From: Fragilaria radians
Lineage: Eukaryota > Bacillariophyta > Fragilariophyceae > Fragilariales > Fragilariaceae
Length of the DNA: 33,652 nucleotides
Assembly (NCBI GenBank): GCA_900642245.1
Contig: CAAAJI010000528.1
Location: forward strand, 1-33,652
Direction: 5' to 3'
In this document: one piece after another, positions 1 to 6,831 of the stretch
Layout: each line of letters opens with the position of its first letter
How positions within the stretch are numbered: the stretch's first letter is position 1
The notes under the pieces: model-generated
Databases searched by the model: none
What the model was told of the DNA's origin: nothing
The model's input: the letters and a program-made list of their open reading frames with translations, nothing else
Translations under genes and position numbers: made by a program

Positions 1-546
1 ACGATCTACCTCGGCAAGGTTGCCAACATCGTCGATTTCGGCGCGTTCGTGACCTTCATGCCGGGCAAGGACGGGCTCGTCCACGTTTCGGAAATTCGCA
101 ACGAGCGGGTCGAGAACGTGCGCGACGTGCTTACCGAAGGCCAGGACGTCCGCGTCAAGCTGCTCGAGGTCGACCAGCGCGGCAAGGTCCGCCTGTCGAT
201 GCGCGTCGTCGACCAGGATACCGGCGCCGAGCTGGAGGACAGCCGTCCCCCGAAGGAAGCCGGTGATCGTGGTGACCGTGGCCCCCGCCGTGAAGGTGGT
301 GGCGGCGACCGTGATCGTGGTCCGCGTCGCGATGGCGGCGGCGGCGGTGGAGACCGTGGCCGTGGTCCGCGTCGTGAAGGCGGTGGCGGAGGCGGCGATC
401 GTGGTCCCCGTCGCGAAGGCGGCGGAGACCGTGGCCCGCGCGGCGAAGGCGGAGATCGTGGCCCCCGCCGCGATCGCGATGGGGGCAATTCGGACGGCCC
501 GGCCCCCGAGTTCGCCCCGGCATTCCTCAACCCAGACAAGGACTGA
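1..546 (+). CDS. pnp: Polynucleotide phosphorylase, C-terminal part (5' end outside window)
   Basis: The frame is open from base 1 and ends at TGA 544-546; the catalytic core lies upstream of the window. The first ~70 residues are an S1 RNA-binding domain, with the DFGAFV and GKDGLVHVSEI segments typical of the C-terminal S1 domain of PNPase, the 3'-5' phosphorolytic RNA exonuclease of the degradosome. After the S1 domain comes a ~100-residue tail rich in Gly, Arg and Asp, made of imperfect GDRGPRREGGG-like repeats and ending in an acidic/aliphatic segment. Such a tail suits RNA binding or contact with a degradosome partner. Another S1 protein, for example RpsA, is less likely because the GKDGLVHVSEI and LSMR pattern followed directly by a basic tail fits PNPase. 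An intrinsic terminator lies about 100 bp downstream. Confidence 0.88.
   Translation, partial: TIYLGKVANIVDFGAFVTFMPGKDGLVHVSEIRNERVENVRDVLTEGQDVRVKLLEVDQRGKVRLSMRVVDQDTGAELEDSRPPKEAGDRGDRGPRREGGGGDRDRGPRRDGGGGGGDRGRGPRREGGGGGGDRGPRREGGGDRGPRGEGGDRGPRRDRDGGNSDGPAPEFAPAFLNPDKD
262..480 (+). repeat. Imperfect Gly/Arg/Asp-rich coding repeats in the pnp tail
   Basis: About seven to eight units related to GDRGPRR(E/D)GGGG follow each other in frame. At DNA level this is a run of GGCGG and CGTGGTCCGCGTCG-like segments. The low complexity opens long shadow reading frames on both strands, and these should not be annotated. Unit number may vary between strains by slippage. Confidence 0.7.
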
Positions 547-555
547 GCCTAAAAA

Positions 556-606
556 CCCTCTCCCGTCCTTACGGGAGAGGGAGGCACCCGTTGCTCTCGC
601 AACGGG
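556..606. repeat. Two adjacent GC-rich hairpins after pnp
   Basis: Bases 556-566 pair perfectly with 571-581 (11 bp, 4-nt loop). Bases 587-594 pair with 599-606 (8 bp, 4-nt loop). Neither is followed by a T run, so they are not classical terminators. Their form resembles the dispersed intergenic repeats common in sphingomonad genomes. They may also stabilise the pnp mRNA 3' end. Confidence 0.6.
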
Positions 607-643
607 AGGGTGAGTGCCTGTTCCTCCCCAGTCCAAAAACAAC

Positions 644-674
644 AAAGGCCCCGCAGCACTGCGGGGCCTTTTTT
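644..674 (+). terminator. Rho-independent terminator downstream of pnp
   Basis: A perfect 9-bp stem (647-655 with 660-668, loop GCAC) extends with A-T pairs and is followed by six T residues (669-674). This is a classical intrinsic terminator for the pnp transcript. The A-rich 5' side means it may also work for the minus-strand J-domain gene that ends at 706. Confidence 0.88.
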
Positions 675-705
675 GATTCGTCTTAGAGCGCGGCCAAGCT
701 GCCGG

Positions 706-1236
706 TCAGCAGGTCCCGTTCGCCTTCGTATCGGGCAGCTGGCATCGCACGGTCCCGCCATTGGTAAGCATCGGCCCCGCCATGTTGGCCTTGTCTATGA
801 CGACAGCATTCGGCGCGAGCGGCTCCGCCGGTAGCGTAGCTGATGTCGTGGTGAACGTGACGATCGTCACAAGGGTCGCGAGCCCAAGCCCAGCGGCGTC
901 CCGCCAGCCGGGTTGAAACCGCCGTTCCGGTTCACCGATGTAGGCATGCTGCGCGCGCCACTCCGCCAGCGGAACCTCCTGGTGCCAGGAAGCGCCGGCC
1001 GAATCCCGCGGTGGTGACTGAGCGCTCCTTCGGCGGTCGTAGGCCGCACGCTCCATTGGATCGCGGAGGCAAGCATAGGCTTCGTTGATGGCAATTGCCT
1101 CACTGGCGGCCTTGTCCGACGGATTCACATCGGGGTGATATCGCCGCATGAGGTTGCGGTAGGCCGCCCGGATCGCGGTGCTCTCGGCCTCCGGTGCGAC
1201 GTGGAGAGTCGCGTAATGGTCGCCGGTGGCCTGCAT
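706..1236 (-). CDS. Small J-domain (DnaJ-like) protein with a C-terminal membrane segment
   Basis: This is a 176-residue protein. Residues ~7-70 form a J domain: HYATLHVAP opening, basic helix II, HPD signature at 34-36 and the NEAYACLRDP helix III. J domains stimulate Hsp70 (DnaK) ATPase. No zinc-finger or substrate-binding DnaJ region follows. Instead there is a linker, then a hydrophobic stretch (about residues 125-145, AAGLGLATLVTIV) and a short tail with two Cys, so it is probably membrane-anchored. The frame stays open upstream to 1497, but ATG 1236 is preferred because the J domain begins eight residues later and the upstream translation is non-conserved and basic. The specific client or Hsp70 partner cannot be told from sequence. 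Confidence 0.72.
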   Translation of the reverse strand: MQATGDHYATLHVAPEAESTAIRAAYRNLMRRYHPDVNPSDKAASEAIAINEAYACLRDPMERAAYDRRRSAQSPPRDSAGASWHQEVPLAEWRAQHAYIGEPERRFQPGWRDAAGLGLATLVTIVTFTTTSATLPAEPLAPNAVVIDKANMAGPMLTNGGTVRCQLPDTKANGTC

Positions 1237-1378
1237 CCCGCCCAAATAACGGCTATGGAATGGCCATTCAATGGTGATGCTACTGACTAACCAGCAGAAA
1301 GTGCAGCGGCGGATGCCTTTCATTTGAGCGTCGGCAGCGAGGCAGGGCTTTTTTGGATGATGCGCCAGTCGGCTGGGC

Positions 1379-1891
1379 TCAACCGGGCCCTTCCCGATAA
1401 ACCTCGTCGCTGACATGCTCCATCCAGGTGACTGGCGAGCCGTTCTCTGACTCCTGGATCGCAATGTGCGCCATCGCCGTGGTGGGTGTTGCGCCATGCC
1501 AATGGCGAACTTTCGCCGGGCAGGAGATCACGTCTCCAGCGTGAATCGCTTCAACCGGACCCCCTTCGACCTGCGTCCAGCCACTGCCCTCGACGACAAT
1601 CAGTCGCTGGCCAAGCGGATGCGTATGCCATGCCGTTCGAGCGCCGGGCTCGAACCGCACCAGCGCCGCCCCCACCTGCGATATATTGTTCGCCTCGAAA
1701 AGCGGGCTGACGGTGGTACTCCCGCTGAACCATTCTGCCGGCCCTCGACTTGCCGGCCGAGCGGCGCCGCGATTGATCTCCATGCTCGATTCCGCCAGTT
1801 CGATCAGATTAGCCGGTTGCTGCTGCTCGCCCCGCTCCGCTCCACAGGCAAAGAGGGAGAGTGACAGGATCAACGGAAGAAACGGCTTCAT
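1379..1891 (-). CDS. Exported cupin lipoprotein, hydroxynitrile-lyase-like (GtHNL-type) family
   Basis: This is a 170-residue protein with a lipoprotein signal peptide (hydrophobic 5-15, lipobox ending at Cys16). The rest is a single small cupin domain. The metal site is readable: His89 and His91 in AWHTHPLGQ, Gln95, and His130 in VRHWHG. This pattern and the flanking PAEWFSG and TWMEHVSDE segments match the bacterial manganese cupins that include (R)-selective hydroxynitrile lyases. The physiological substrate of most members is unknown, so no reaction is claimed. Its ATG overlaps the stop of the upstream hydrolase (TAATG), with a GGAGG Shine-Dalgarno inside the hydrolase end, so translation is probably coupled. 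It is the last gene of a minus-strand three-gene operon. Confidence 0.8.
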   Translation of the reverse strand: MKPFLPLILSLSLFACGAERGEQQQPANLIELAESSMEINRGAARPASRGPAEWFSGSTTVSPLFEANNISQVGAALVRFEPGARTAWHTHPLGQRLIVVEGSGWTQVEGGPVEAIHAGDVISCPAKVRHWHGATPTTAMAHIAIQESENGSPVTWMEHVSDEVYREGPG

Positions 1892-2997
1892 TATTTACCT
1901 CCGGCGAGATGCTGGCGGAAGAATGTCTCCAGCTTGTCGAACGGAATGACGTCGACCTTGTCGTAAAGGTCGGTGTGATTGGCACTTGGGATGATCACCA
2001 TCTCCTTGGGCTCGGCGGCGGCGGCGTACGCGCTTTCGCTGAAGTATCGCGAATGGGCCTTTTCGCCGTGGATGAAGAGAACCGGCCGGGGCGATATCTC
2101 CTTGATATAGGTCAGCAGCGGCATGTTCATGAAAGACAGTGGAGTCGTCATGGCCCATGAAGCATTCGAGTTGACGGCCCTGGGGTGGAAGCCTCGCGGC
2201 GTCCTGTAATAGTCATGGTAATCGACCAAAAACTGCGCTTCTCCGCCCTTTAGCTCATTGGAGATCGGGCCGTAGGCGGGAGTGCCGTTCGCTGCATCGT
2301 CCCACCGCTGGCGGCTGAGTTTCTCCAGCGTTTGGGTGCGCTGCTCGAGGGTCATGCTGTCGTTGTAACCCCGCGCATTAACGCGCGACATGTCGTACAT
2401 GGTGCTGACAGCTACCGCCTTCACCCTCTTGTCCACGGCAACGGCATTCAACGCCATGCCGCCCCAACCGCAGATGCCCAGAACGCCGATCCGCTCGCGG
2501 TCGACCGACGCATGCCGGCCGAGGAAGTCGACGACGGCGCTGAAATCCTCGGTGTTGATGTCGGGCGAGGCGACGTTGCGCGGCTCCCCACTACTTTCGC
2601 CGGTATAAGACGGATCGAAGGCTAAAGTGACGAACCCGCGCTCCGCCATCGTCTGTGCGTAAAGACCCGACGACTGCTCCTTGACCGCGCCGAACGGACC
2701 GCCGACGGCGATTGCCGCCAGGCGCCGGTTCGCACGGTCCTTCGGCAAGTAGAGATCACCGACGAGCGTGATACCGTAGCGGTTTCTGAACGTGACCTTC
2801 TGATGGTCGACCTTGTCGCTTTTCGGGAAGGTTTTGTCCCAGCCGCTGGTGAGCTGCATGGTACTTGATCCTGTTTGATTGGAGTTGATGTCAGCGCCGG
2901 CCGGCTGGGCGGCAACGAAGCTCAGCGCCGCGCTGGCGCCGGCGATTTTCAGGAGATTGCGACGGCTAAACGCCGCCGCTTTTCGAGTGCGTAGCAT
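1891..2997 (-). CDS. Tat-exported alpha/beta hydrolase with Cys nucleophile elbow
   Basis: This is a 368-residue protein. The N-terminus has a twin-arginine signal (SRRNLLK at 11-17, hydrophobic to ~31, probable cleavage near 35). The mature part is an alpha/beta hydrolase. The nucleophile elbow reads GICGWGG with Cys176 in place of Ser, as in dienelactone-hydrolase relatives. The late SANHTDLYD segment supplies the likely catalytic His. It resembles YcjY-type and other DLH-like hydrolases whose substrates are mostly unknown. ATG 2997 is chosen because the Tat signal starts there and AAGGA lies upstream; the longer open frame to 3225 runs into the SDR gene. It lies between the SDR gene (23-bp gap) and the cupin gene (1-base overlap). 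Confidence 0.83.
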   Translation of the reverse strand: MLRTRKAAAFSRRNLLKIAGASAALSFVAAQPAGADINSNQTGSSTMQLTSGWDKTFPKSDKVDHQKVTFRNRYGITLVGDLYLPKDRANRRLAAIAVGGPFGAVKEQSSGLYAQTMAERGFVTLAFDPSYTGESSGEPRNVASPDINTEDFSAVVDFLGRHASVDRERIGVLGICGWGGMALNAVAVDKRVKAVAVSTMYDMSRVNARGYNDSMTLEQRTQTLEKLSRQRWDDAANGTPAYGPISNELKGGEAQFLVDYHDYYRTPRGFHPRAVNSNASWAMTTPLSFMNMPLLTYIKEISPRPVLFIHGEKAHSRYFSESAYAAAAEPKEMVIIPSANHTDLYDKVDVIPFDKLETFFRQHLAGGK

Positions 2998-3020
2998 TGG
3001 GAGTTTCCTTGTGTTGTGGA

Positions 3021-3821
3021 TTAAGCTGTTTGTCCGCCGTCCATCACGAGCGCGTGGCCGACCAGGAACCCGGCGTTGTCCGAACACATCCACATGACTG
3101 CGGACGCGATCTCCTCGGGCCTGCCCATGCGGCCGACCGGCTCCATGGCGATGACCCGCTCGCGGCCTTCCTCGGTGCCGCCACTGAAGCGGTCCATCAT
3201 CGGTGTATCGATGATGCCCGGGCAAATGGCGTTCACGCGGATATTCTGCGCCGCATAATCAAGCGCAACCGACTTGGTCAGACCGATCAGGCCAAACTTG
3301 GTCGCGGCATAGGCGCCTTGTCCGGGGATGCCGGTTACGCCCGCGCCGGAGGAGGTGTTCACAATCACGCCGCCGCCGCTTGCGAGCATGGTCGGGATCT
3401 GCAGCTTCATGCATAGGAACACACCGCGAAGGTTCACCGCCATCAGGCGGTCCCACTCATCGTCCGTGACCTCGACAATCGGCTTTACGGGCTGTTCGAT
3501 GCCGGCATTGTTGAACGCGAAGTCGAGGCGGCCAAACTCCCTGGTGGTCATTTCGATAGCCGCGTCGACCGACTTCGCGTCGGAGACGTCGCAGGTAACC
3601 GCGATCGCCCGACCGCCGCTGTCGTTGATCAGCCCGGCGACTTCCTCGAGCTGATCGAGGTCGAGGCCTGCCACTACGACCCTTGCTCCCTGTTCCGCGA
3701 ACGCGAGGGCGGTCGTTTTGCCGATGCCGCTCCCGCCGCCAGTGACGAAGGCGACTTTACCGTTGAAGGGTCGATTGCCAGCCGGTTCAGCGCGGCTGCC
3801 GCTTTCCTGGTTGTTTCTCAT
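3021..3821 (-). CDS. Short-chain dehydrogenase/reductase (classical SDR)
   Basis: This is a 266-residue NAD(P)-dependent oxidoreductase. It has the TGGGSGIG dinucleotide motif at 27-34, CDVSD for adenine-ring binding, NNAG, catalytic Ser in NTSSGAG, YAATK as the YxxxK catalytic pair, and a PG-containing IDTPMM loop. Substrate specificity cannot be deduced. Two starts are possible: ATG 3821, with AGGG four bases upstream, and ATG 3845, with a weak site. The shorter is preferred because it leaves room for a divergent promoter with the LysR gene. It is first in the minus-strand operon with the hydrolase and the cupin, which suggests one small-molecule detoxification or catabolic task controlled by the LysR neighbour. 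Confidence 0.85.
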   Translation of the reverse strand: MRNNQESGSRAEPAGNRPFNGKVAFVTGGGSGIGKTTALAFAEQGARVVVAGLDLDQLEEVAGLINDSGGRAIAVTCDVSDAKSVDAAIEMTTREFGRLDFAFNNAGIEQPVKPIVEVTDDEWDRLMAVNLRGVFLCMKLQIPTMLASGGGVIVNTSSGAGVTGIPGQGAYAATKFGLIGLTKSVALDYAAQNIRVNAICPGIIDTPMMDRFSGGTEEGRERVIAMEPVGRMGRPEEIASAVMWMCSDNAGFLVGHALVMDGGQTA

Positions 3822-3896
3822 GAACCCTATGTACGGGGTCCGCATTGCTTCGATTAGATGCTAAGACCCGCATGAACCAATGAGCGAGATTCAGTA
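3822..3896. promoter_or_regulatory. Divergent SDR/LysR intergenic region with candidate LysR box
   Basis: The 75 bp between the divergent SDR and LysR genes contain an imperfect dyad at 3847-3861 (GCTTCGATTAGATGC, ten of fifteen positions self-complementary). LysR regulators usually bind T-N11-A dyads placed like this and control the divergent operon. No clear -35/-10 pair was recognised. The assignment is positional inference. Confidence 0.35.
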
Positions 3897-4791
3897 ATGG
3901 CGCGTGACACGGTAAGCGATCTTGTGGCGTTTCTCGCGGTTGCCAGGGAACGCAGTTTCACCCGCGCCGCAGCGCAGGTCGGTGTATCCGCATCGGCACT
4001 CAGCCACACTATCCGCAAGCTCGAGGAGCGGGTTGGAGTGCGCCTTCTGACACGGACCACCCGGAGCGTCTCGACAACCGAAGCAGGCGAGCGGCTGTTG
4101 CGCACGATCGGGCCGCACTTCGACGAGATAAAACGGGAGGTCGAAGGCCTCAGCGAACTTCGCGACAAGCCGGCGGGCACGATCCGCATCACGTCCGCGG
4201 ATCATCCCGCCCAGACCATCCTGTGGCCTGCCTTGGCGAAGCTCCTGCCGCACTATCCCGACATCCACGTCGAGATCAGCGTCGATGACGCGCTGCGCGA
4301 TATTGCCGAGGACCGCTTCGACGCCGGGGTCCGCCTAGGCGAGCAGGTCGCCAAGGACATGATCGCAGTCCCCATCGGGCCGGATGCACAGATGACGGTC
4401 GTCGGTGCACCGTCATACTTCATGACCCATCGTCAGCCACGAACTCCCCATGATCTCGCGGACCACCAATGCATCAACTTACGCCTTCGAACCCTGGGCG
4501 GCGTCTATGCCTGGGAGTTCGAAAAAGGCGGACGCGGGCTGAAGGTGCGGGTCGAGGGACAGGTCGCCTTCAATGACGAACGCTTGATCCTCAAGGCCGT
4601 CCGCGCCGGACTCGGGCTGGCTTACGTTTTCCGTGACTCCGTGGACGGCGAGTTAGCCGCCGGATCGCTAGTCGAGGTGCTCGCCGACTGGACCGCCCTT
4701 CCCCGGCTATCACCTCTATTACCCCAGTCGCCGTCAGCAATCGCCCGCCTTTGCGGTCCTCCTCGAAGCGCTGCGCTATCGCGCAACCTGA
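3897..4791 (+). pseudogene. LysR-family transcriptional regulator, frameshifted near the 3' end
   Basis: The N-terminus is a winged HTH (residues ~5-62, SFTRAAAQVGVSASALSHTI and VGVRLLTRTTRSV), followed by the periplasmic-binding-protein-like effector domain. The original frame runs to 4853 but loses family similarity after LADWT (about 4693). In the +1 frame, from 4699, the usual LysR C-terminus FPGYHLYYPSRRQ...AFAVLLEALRYR is intact and stops at TGA 4789-4791. Joining the frames gives ~298 residues, the normal LysR length. The break lies at 4693-4698 and is a net +1 (one base gained or two lost in a C-rich stretch). It is either a recent mutation or a sequence error. It is divergent from the SDR-hydrolase-cupin operon, its probable target. 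Confidence 0.78.
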
Positions 4792-4850
4792 ACATGGCAA
4801 AAAAAGCTGTCCTACAGATGCGCGTGCGGCATAGGTGCGTGGCCTCTGAT

Positions 4851-4876
4851 TGACTGGGCCCCGGCCTTCGCCGGGG
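4851..4876. repeat. First copy of an 11-bp repeat, with GC hairpin
   Basis: TGACTGGGCCC occurs at 4851-4861 and again at 5522-5532, either side of the HTH locus. This first copy runs into a perfect 7-bp hairpin, 4859-4865 with 4870-4876 (loop CTTC). There is no T run, so it is not an intrinsic terminator. The hairpin resembles dispersed REP-like repeats seen in alphaproteobacterial intergenic regions. Confidence 0.5.
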
Positions 4877-4892
4877 AACGAGGGGGCTTCGA

Positions 4893-5520
4893 ATGTCTGC
4901 AAGAATCAGCGCTTCGCGCCGGCGCGCTTTCCTGAAGCATCTGGCGGCCACCGGTAACTTCACCTTGTCCGCCGAGCGGGCGAAGTGCTCGCTGTCCTGG
5001 ATGCGGCTCCGGCGATCGGAGGATGCGGAATTCGATGCGGCTTGCCGCGCGGCGGTCGCGGAAGCGAAGGCAAGGTTCAGGCGGACGCCGGATCAAGTCC
5101 GGGGTTTCGCCGGGTCAAATCGCCCTCCCGCCAGCTGGGGGTTTGCCGACGGCGCCGAGCTGGTCATCAGCGGGTCGAACGGGCGCCGGACGCAGGTGCG
5201 GCGGGCCAAGTTTCGCCAGTGGACTCCCCCGGGTTTAACTGCGCTTTCTCGACGCCTTGTGCGAGACCTGCAACGTCAGGGTGGCGGCGGCCGCGGCGGG
5301 GATGAGCAAGAGCTCGGCTTATGCCCACCGCCGCCGCTGGTCGAGGTTCGCGGCGCTATGGGACCAGGGGATCGAGATTGGCGCGATCAGGCTCGAAGGC
5401 GCCCTGATTGCCGGTGCAATCGCCTATCTGGAGGGCGAGCCGGCCGAGCTTGGCGGGGCGATCCCGGTCAACAGCGTCGGCGAGGCAATCCAGATTTTGA
5501 CGATGGGGGGTAGGCGGTAA
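4893..5520 (+). pseudogene. Double helix-turn-helix protein (terminase-small-subunit-like), frameshifted
   Basis: Two related HTH units are seen. The first is FLKHLAATGNFTLSAERAKC...FDAACRAAVAEA in the frame of ATG 4893. The second is FLDALCETCNVRVAAAAAGM followed by SKSSAYAHRRRW and AALWDQGIE, in the +1 frame, ending at TAA 5518-5520. They share the TGN/TCN-V-AA...GMS-SAY...F...W pattern of small phage-terminase-like DNA-binding proteins. The frames switch between about 5239 and 5248; the second frame has a stop at 5236-5238, so it cannot stand alone with its full unit. The linker (about 5085-5125) holds a CCGGA/TCCGG hairpin that may be an inserted repeat. Function is unknown. It could be a decayed gene or one hit by a sequence error. 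Confidence 0.55.
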
Positions 5521-5521
5521 G

Positions 5522-5532
5522 TGACTGGGCCC
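5522..5532. repeat. Second copy of the 11-bp repeat flanking the HTH locus
   Basis: TGACTGGGCCC is repeated here in the same orientation as at 4851-4861. It lies two bases after the HTH stop codon and just before the candidate trp promoter. It has no hairpin beside it. Confidence 0.45.
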
Positions 5533-5534
5533 GC

Positions 5535-5571
5535 TTGACCTGTTGGAAATTTTCCGCGACACGCGCCGTCG
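5535..5571 (+). promoter_or_regulatory. Candidate trp operon promoter
   Basis: TTGACC at 5535-5540 is a good -35 element for the housekeeping sigma factor. Transcription starting near 5572 would place it at -37 to -32. No good -10 hexamer is visible (GACACG/CACGCG at the expected place). A start at 5572 would make the leader peptide leaderless, as known for the trpL transcript of Sinorhizobium. A GGAAATTTTCC near-palindrome (5545-5555) lies between the elements. Confidence 0.35.
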
Positions 5572-5655
5572 ATGATCACGTCCTTCGCCTCGACCCTCAA
5601 CGCCCGTTGGTGGCGCTCGACCGCTTTTCCGGCGGCGCGATGGCGTGGGTTTTGA
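5572..5655 (+). CDS. trpL: Candidate trp leader peptide (27 residues, three Trp)
   Basis: A short frame starts at ATG 5572 and stops at TGA 5653-5655. It carries tandem Trp codons at residues 13-14 (TGG TGG, 5608-5613) and a third Trp at residue 24. It sits between a candidate promoter and an intrinsic terminator directly ahead of trpD, the classic architecture of ribosome-mediated attenuation. No Shine-Dalgarno is visible, which fits a leaderless leader peptide. Bases 5645-5650 (GTGGGT), at its end, can pair with 5691-5696 and so would block the terminator stem when a ribosome stalls at the Trp codons. The Trp enrichment is striking for its length, but chance cannot be excluded. Confidence 0.6.
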   Translation: MITSFASTLNARWWRSTAFPAARWRGF

Positions 5656-5684
5656 CTTTCTAGTCACTGAACAAACGACCTTCG

Positions 5685-5710
5685 AAGCCCGCCCACCCGG
5701 CGGGTTTTTT
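5685..5710 (+). terminator. Intrinsic terminator 5' of trpD, probable trp attenuator
   Basis: Bases 5688-5693 pair with 5699-5704 (6 GC pairs, loop CACCC), extended by G-T and A-T pairs and followed by TTTTTT (5705-5710). It lies 32 bp before the trpD start and after the Trp-rich short frame. The antiterminator pairing 5645-5650 with 5691-5696 (five Watson-Crick pairs and one G-U) is mutually exclusive with this stem. If the leader peptide is not real, it would simply end transcription from the HTH locus. Confidence 0.72.
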
Positions 5711-5742
5711 ATTGCCCGCGATTTGCCCCAAGGACATTTCCG

Positions 5743-6831
5743 ATGCTCACCAACGCCGTTTTGACCAGCGATCCCACAGCCCAGGCCCCTGCCGCCGCCC
5801 CCGCGCCGCTGCCGGACCACGGCCCCTTCAACCCCTTGCCCAAATTGCTTTCGGGCGAAGACCTCATTGCCGACGATGCCCAGCATTTGTTCGAGCGACT
5901 GGTGCTCGGCAAATTGGAGCCCGGCGAAATCGGCGGGATGCTGATCGCGCTCAGGATGAAGGGCGAAACCGCCGAGGAGATGATCGGCGCGGCCCACGCG
6001 CTGTCGGCCGCGGCCACCCCGTTCGAGCGCCCCGATTATCTGTTCGCCGACTGCTGCGGCACCGGGGGCGACGGATCGGGGCTGATCAATGTCTCGACCG
6101 CGACCGGCTTCATCGCCGCGGCCGCGGGCCTGCCGATCGCCAAGCATGGCAACCGCTCGGTCAGCTCGAAGTGCGGTTCGGCCGATGTGCTCGAGGCGGT
6201 CGGCGCGCGGATCGACACGAGCCCCGCGGCGGCGCGAAAGATGCTCGACGAGATCGGCTTCTGCTTCCTGTTCGCGCCCGCCTATCACCCGGGGATGAAG
6301 CATGCCGCGGTCGTCCGCCGCCAGCTTGCGGTCCGCACGGTGATGAACCTGCTCGGCCCGTGCATCAATCCGGCGCGGCCGCCGGTGCAGTTGCTCGGCG
6401 TGGCCGATCCGACCATGCTCCGCCGCATTGCCCAGACGTTGGATGCGGTCGGGGTCCGCCACGCGTTGGTGGTGCACGGATCGGGGCTCGACGAGGTCGC
6501 GCTTCACGGCGAGACCCGCGCGATCCGGCTCTCCGAGGGCGCGATGACGGAGATCGAGATCGCGCCTGAGGACGCGGGGCTGGAGCGCGCCGCGCTGAAG
6601 GTGGTGACCGGCGGCGATGTCGAGGAGAATGCGACGCGGCTCAAGATCCTGCTCGCCGGGCAGGGCACGCAGGCGGAGAATGACATCGTCATCCTCAACA
6701 CCGCGGCGCTGCTGATGACCGCGGGCAAGGCCGCCGATCTGGCCGAGGCCGCGGGCCAGGCGCGCGAGGCGTTGCTGAGCGGCAAGGCGGGCCTGGTGCT
6801 CGACCGGTTCGTCGAGATGAGCAATGGCTGA
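5743..6831 (+). CDS. trpD: Anthranilate phosphoribosyltransferase (enteric-type TrpD)
   Basis: This is a 362-residue enzyme that transfers phosphoribose from PRPP to anthranilate, the second step of tryptophan synthesis. PRPP and substrate motifs are CGTGGDGSG, NVSTA, KHGNRSVSSKCGSAD and RTVMNLLGPCINPA. The FERPDYLFAD, CFLFAPAYH and MKHAAVVRRQL segments read like the TrpD part of enteric TrpGD rather than the usual alphaproteobacterial TrpD. An Ala/Pro-rich N-terminal stretch (residues ~10-25) could be the remnant of an inter-domain linker; no TrpG domain is present and trpE/trpG are not in the window. AAGGA eight bases upstream supports the start. It overlaps trpCF by 8 bp. It is probably regulated by the upstream attenuator. 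Confidence 0.95.
   Translation: MLTNAVLTSDPTAQAPAAAPAPLPDHGPFNPLPKLLSGEDLIADDAQHLFERLVLGKLEPGEIGGMLIALRMKGETAEEMIGAAHALSAAATPFERPDYLFADCCGTGGDGSGLINVSTATGFIAAAAGLPIAKHGNRSVSSKCGSADVLEAVGARIDTSPAAARKMLDEIGFCFLFAPAYHPGMKHAAVVRRQLAVRTVMNLLGPCINPARPPVQLLGVADPTMLRRIAQTLDAVGVRHALVVHGSGLDEVALHGETRAIRLSEGAMTEIEIAPEDAGLERAALKVVTGGDVEENATRLKILLAGQGTQAENDIVILNTAALLMTAGKAADLAEAAGQAREALLSGKAGLVLDRFVEMSNG

Noticed and set aside
262..477. CRISPR array
   Set aside because: The repeats in pnp are in-frame coding repeats of irregular length without spacers. No CRISPR-like array was seen anywhere in the window.
556..606. Terminator pair after pnp
   Set aside because: The hairpins are strong but lack T runs. 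The true terminator with six T residues follows at 644-674.
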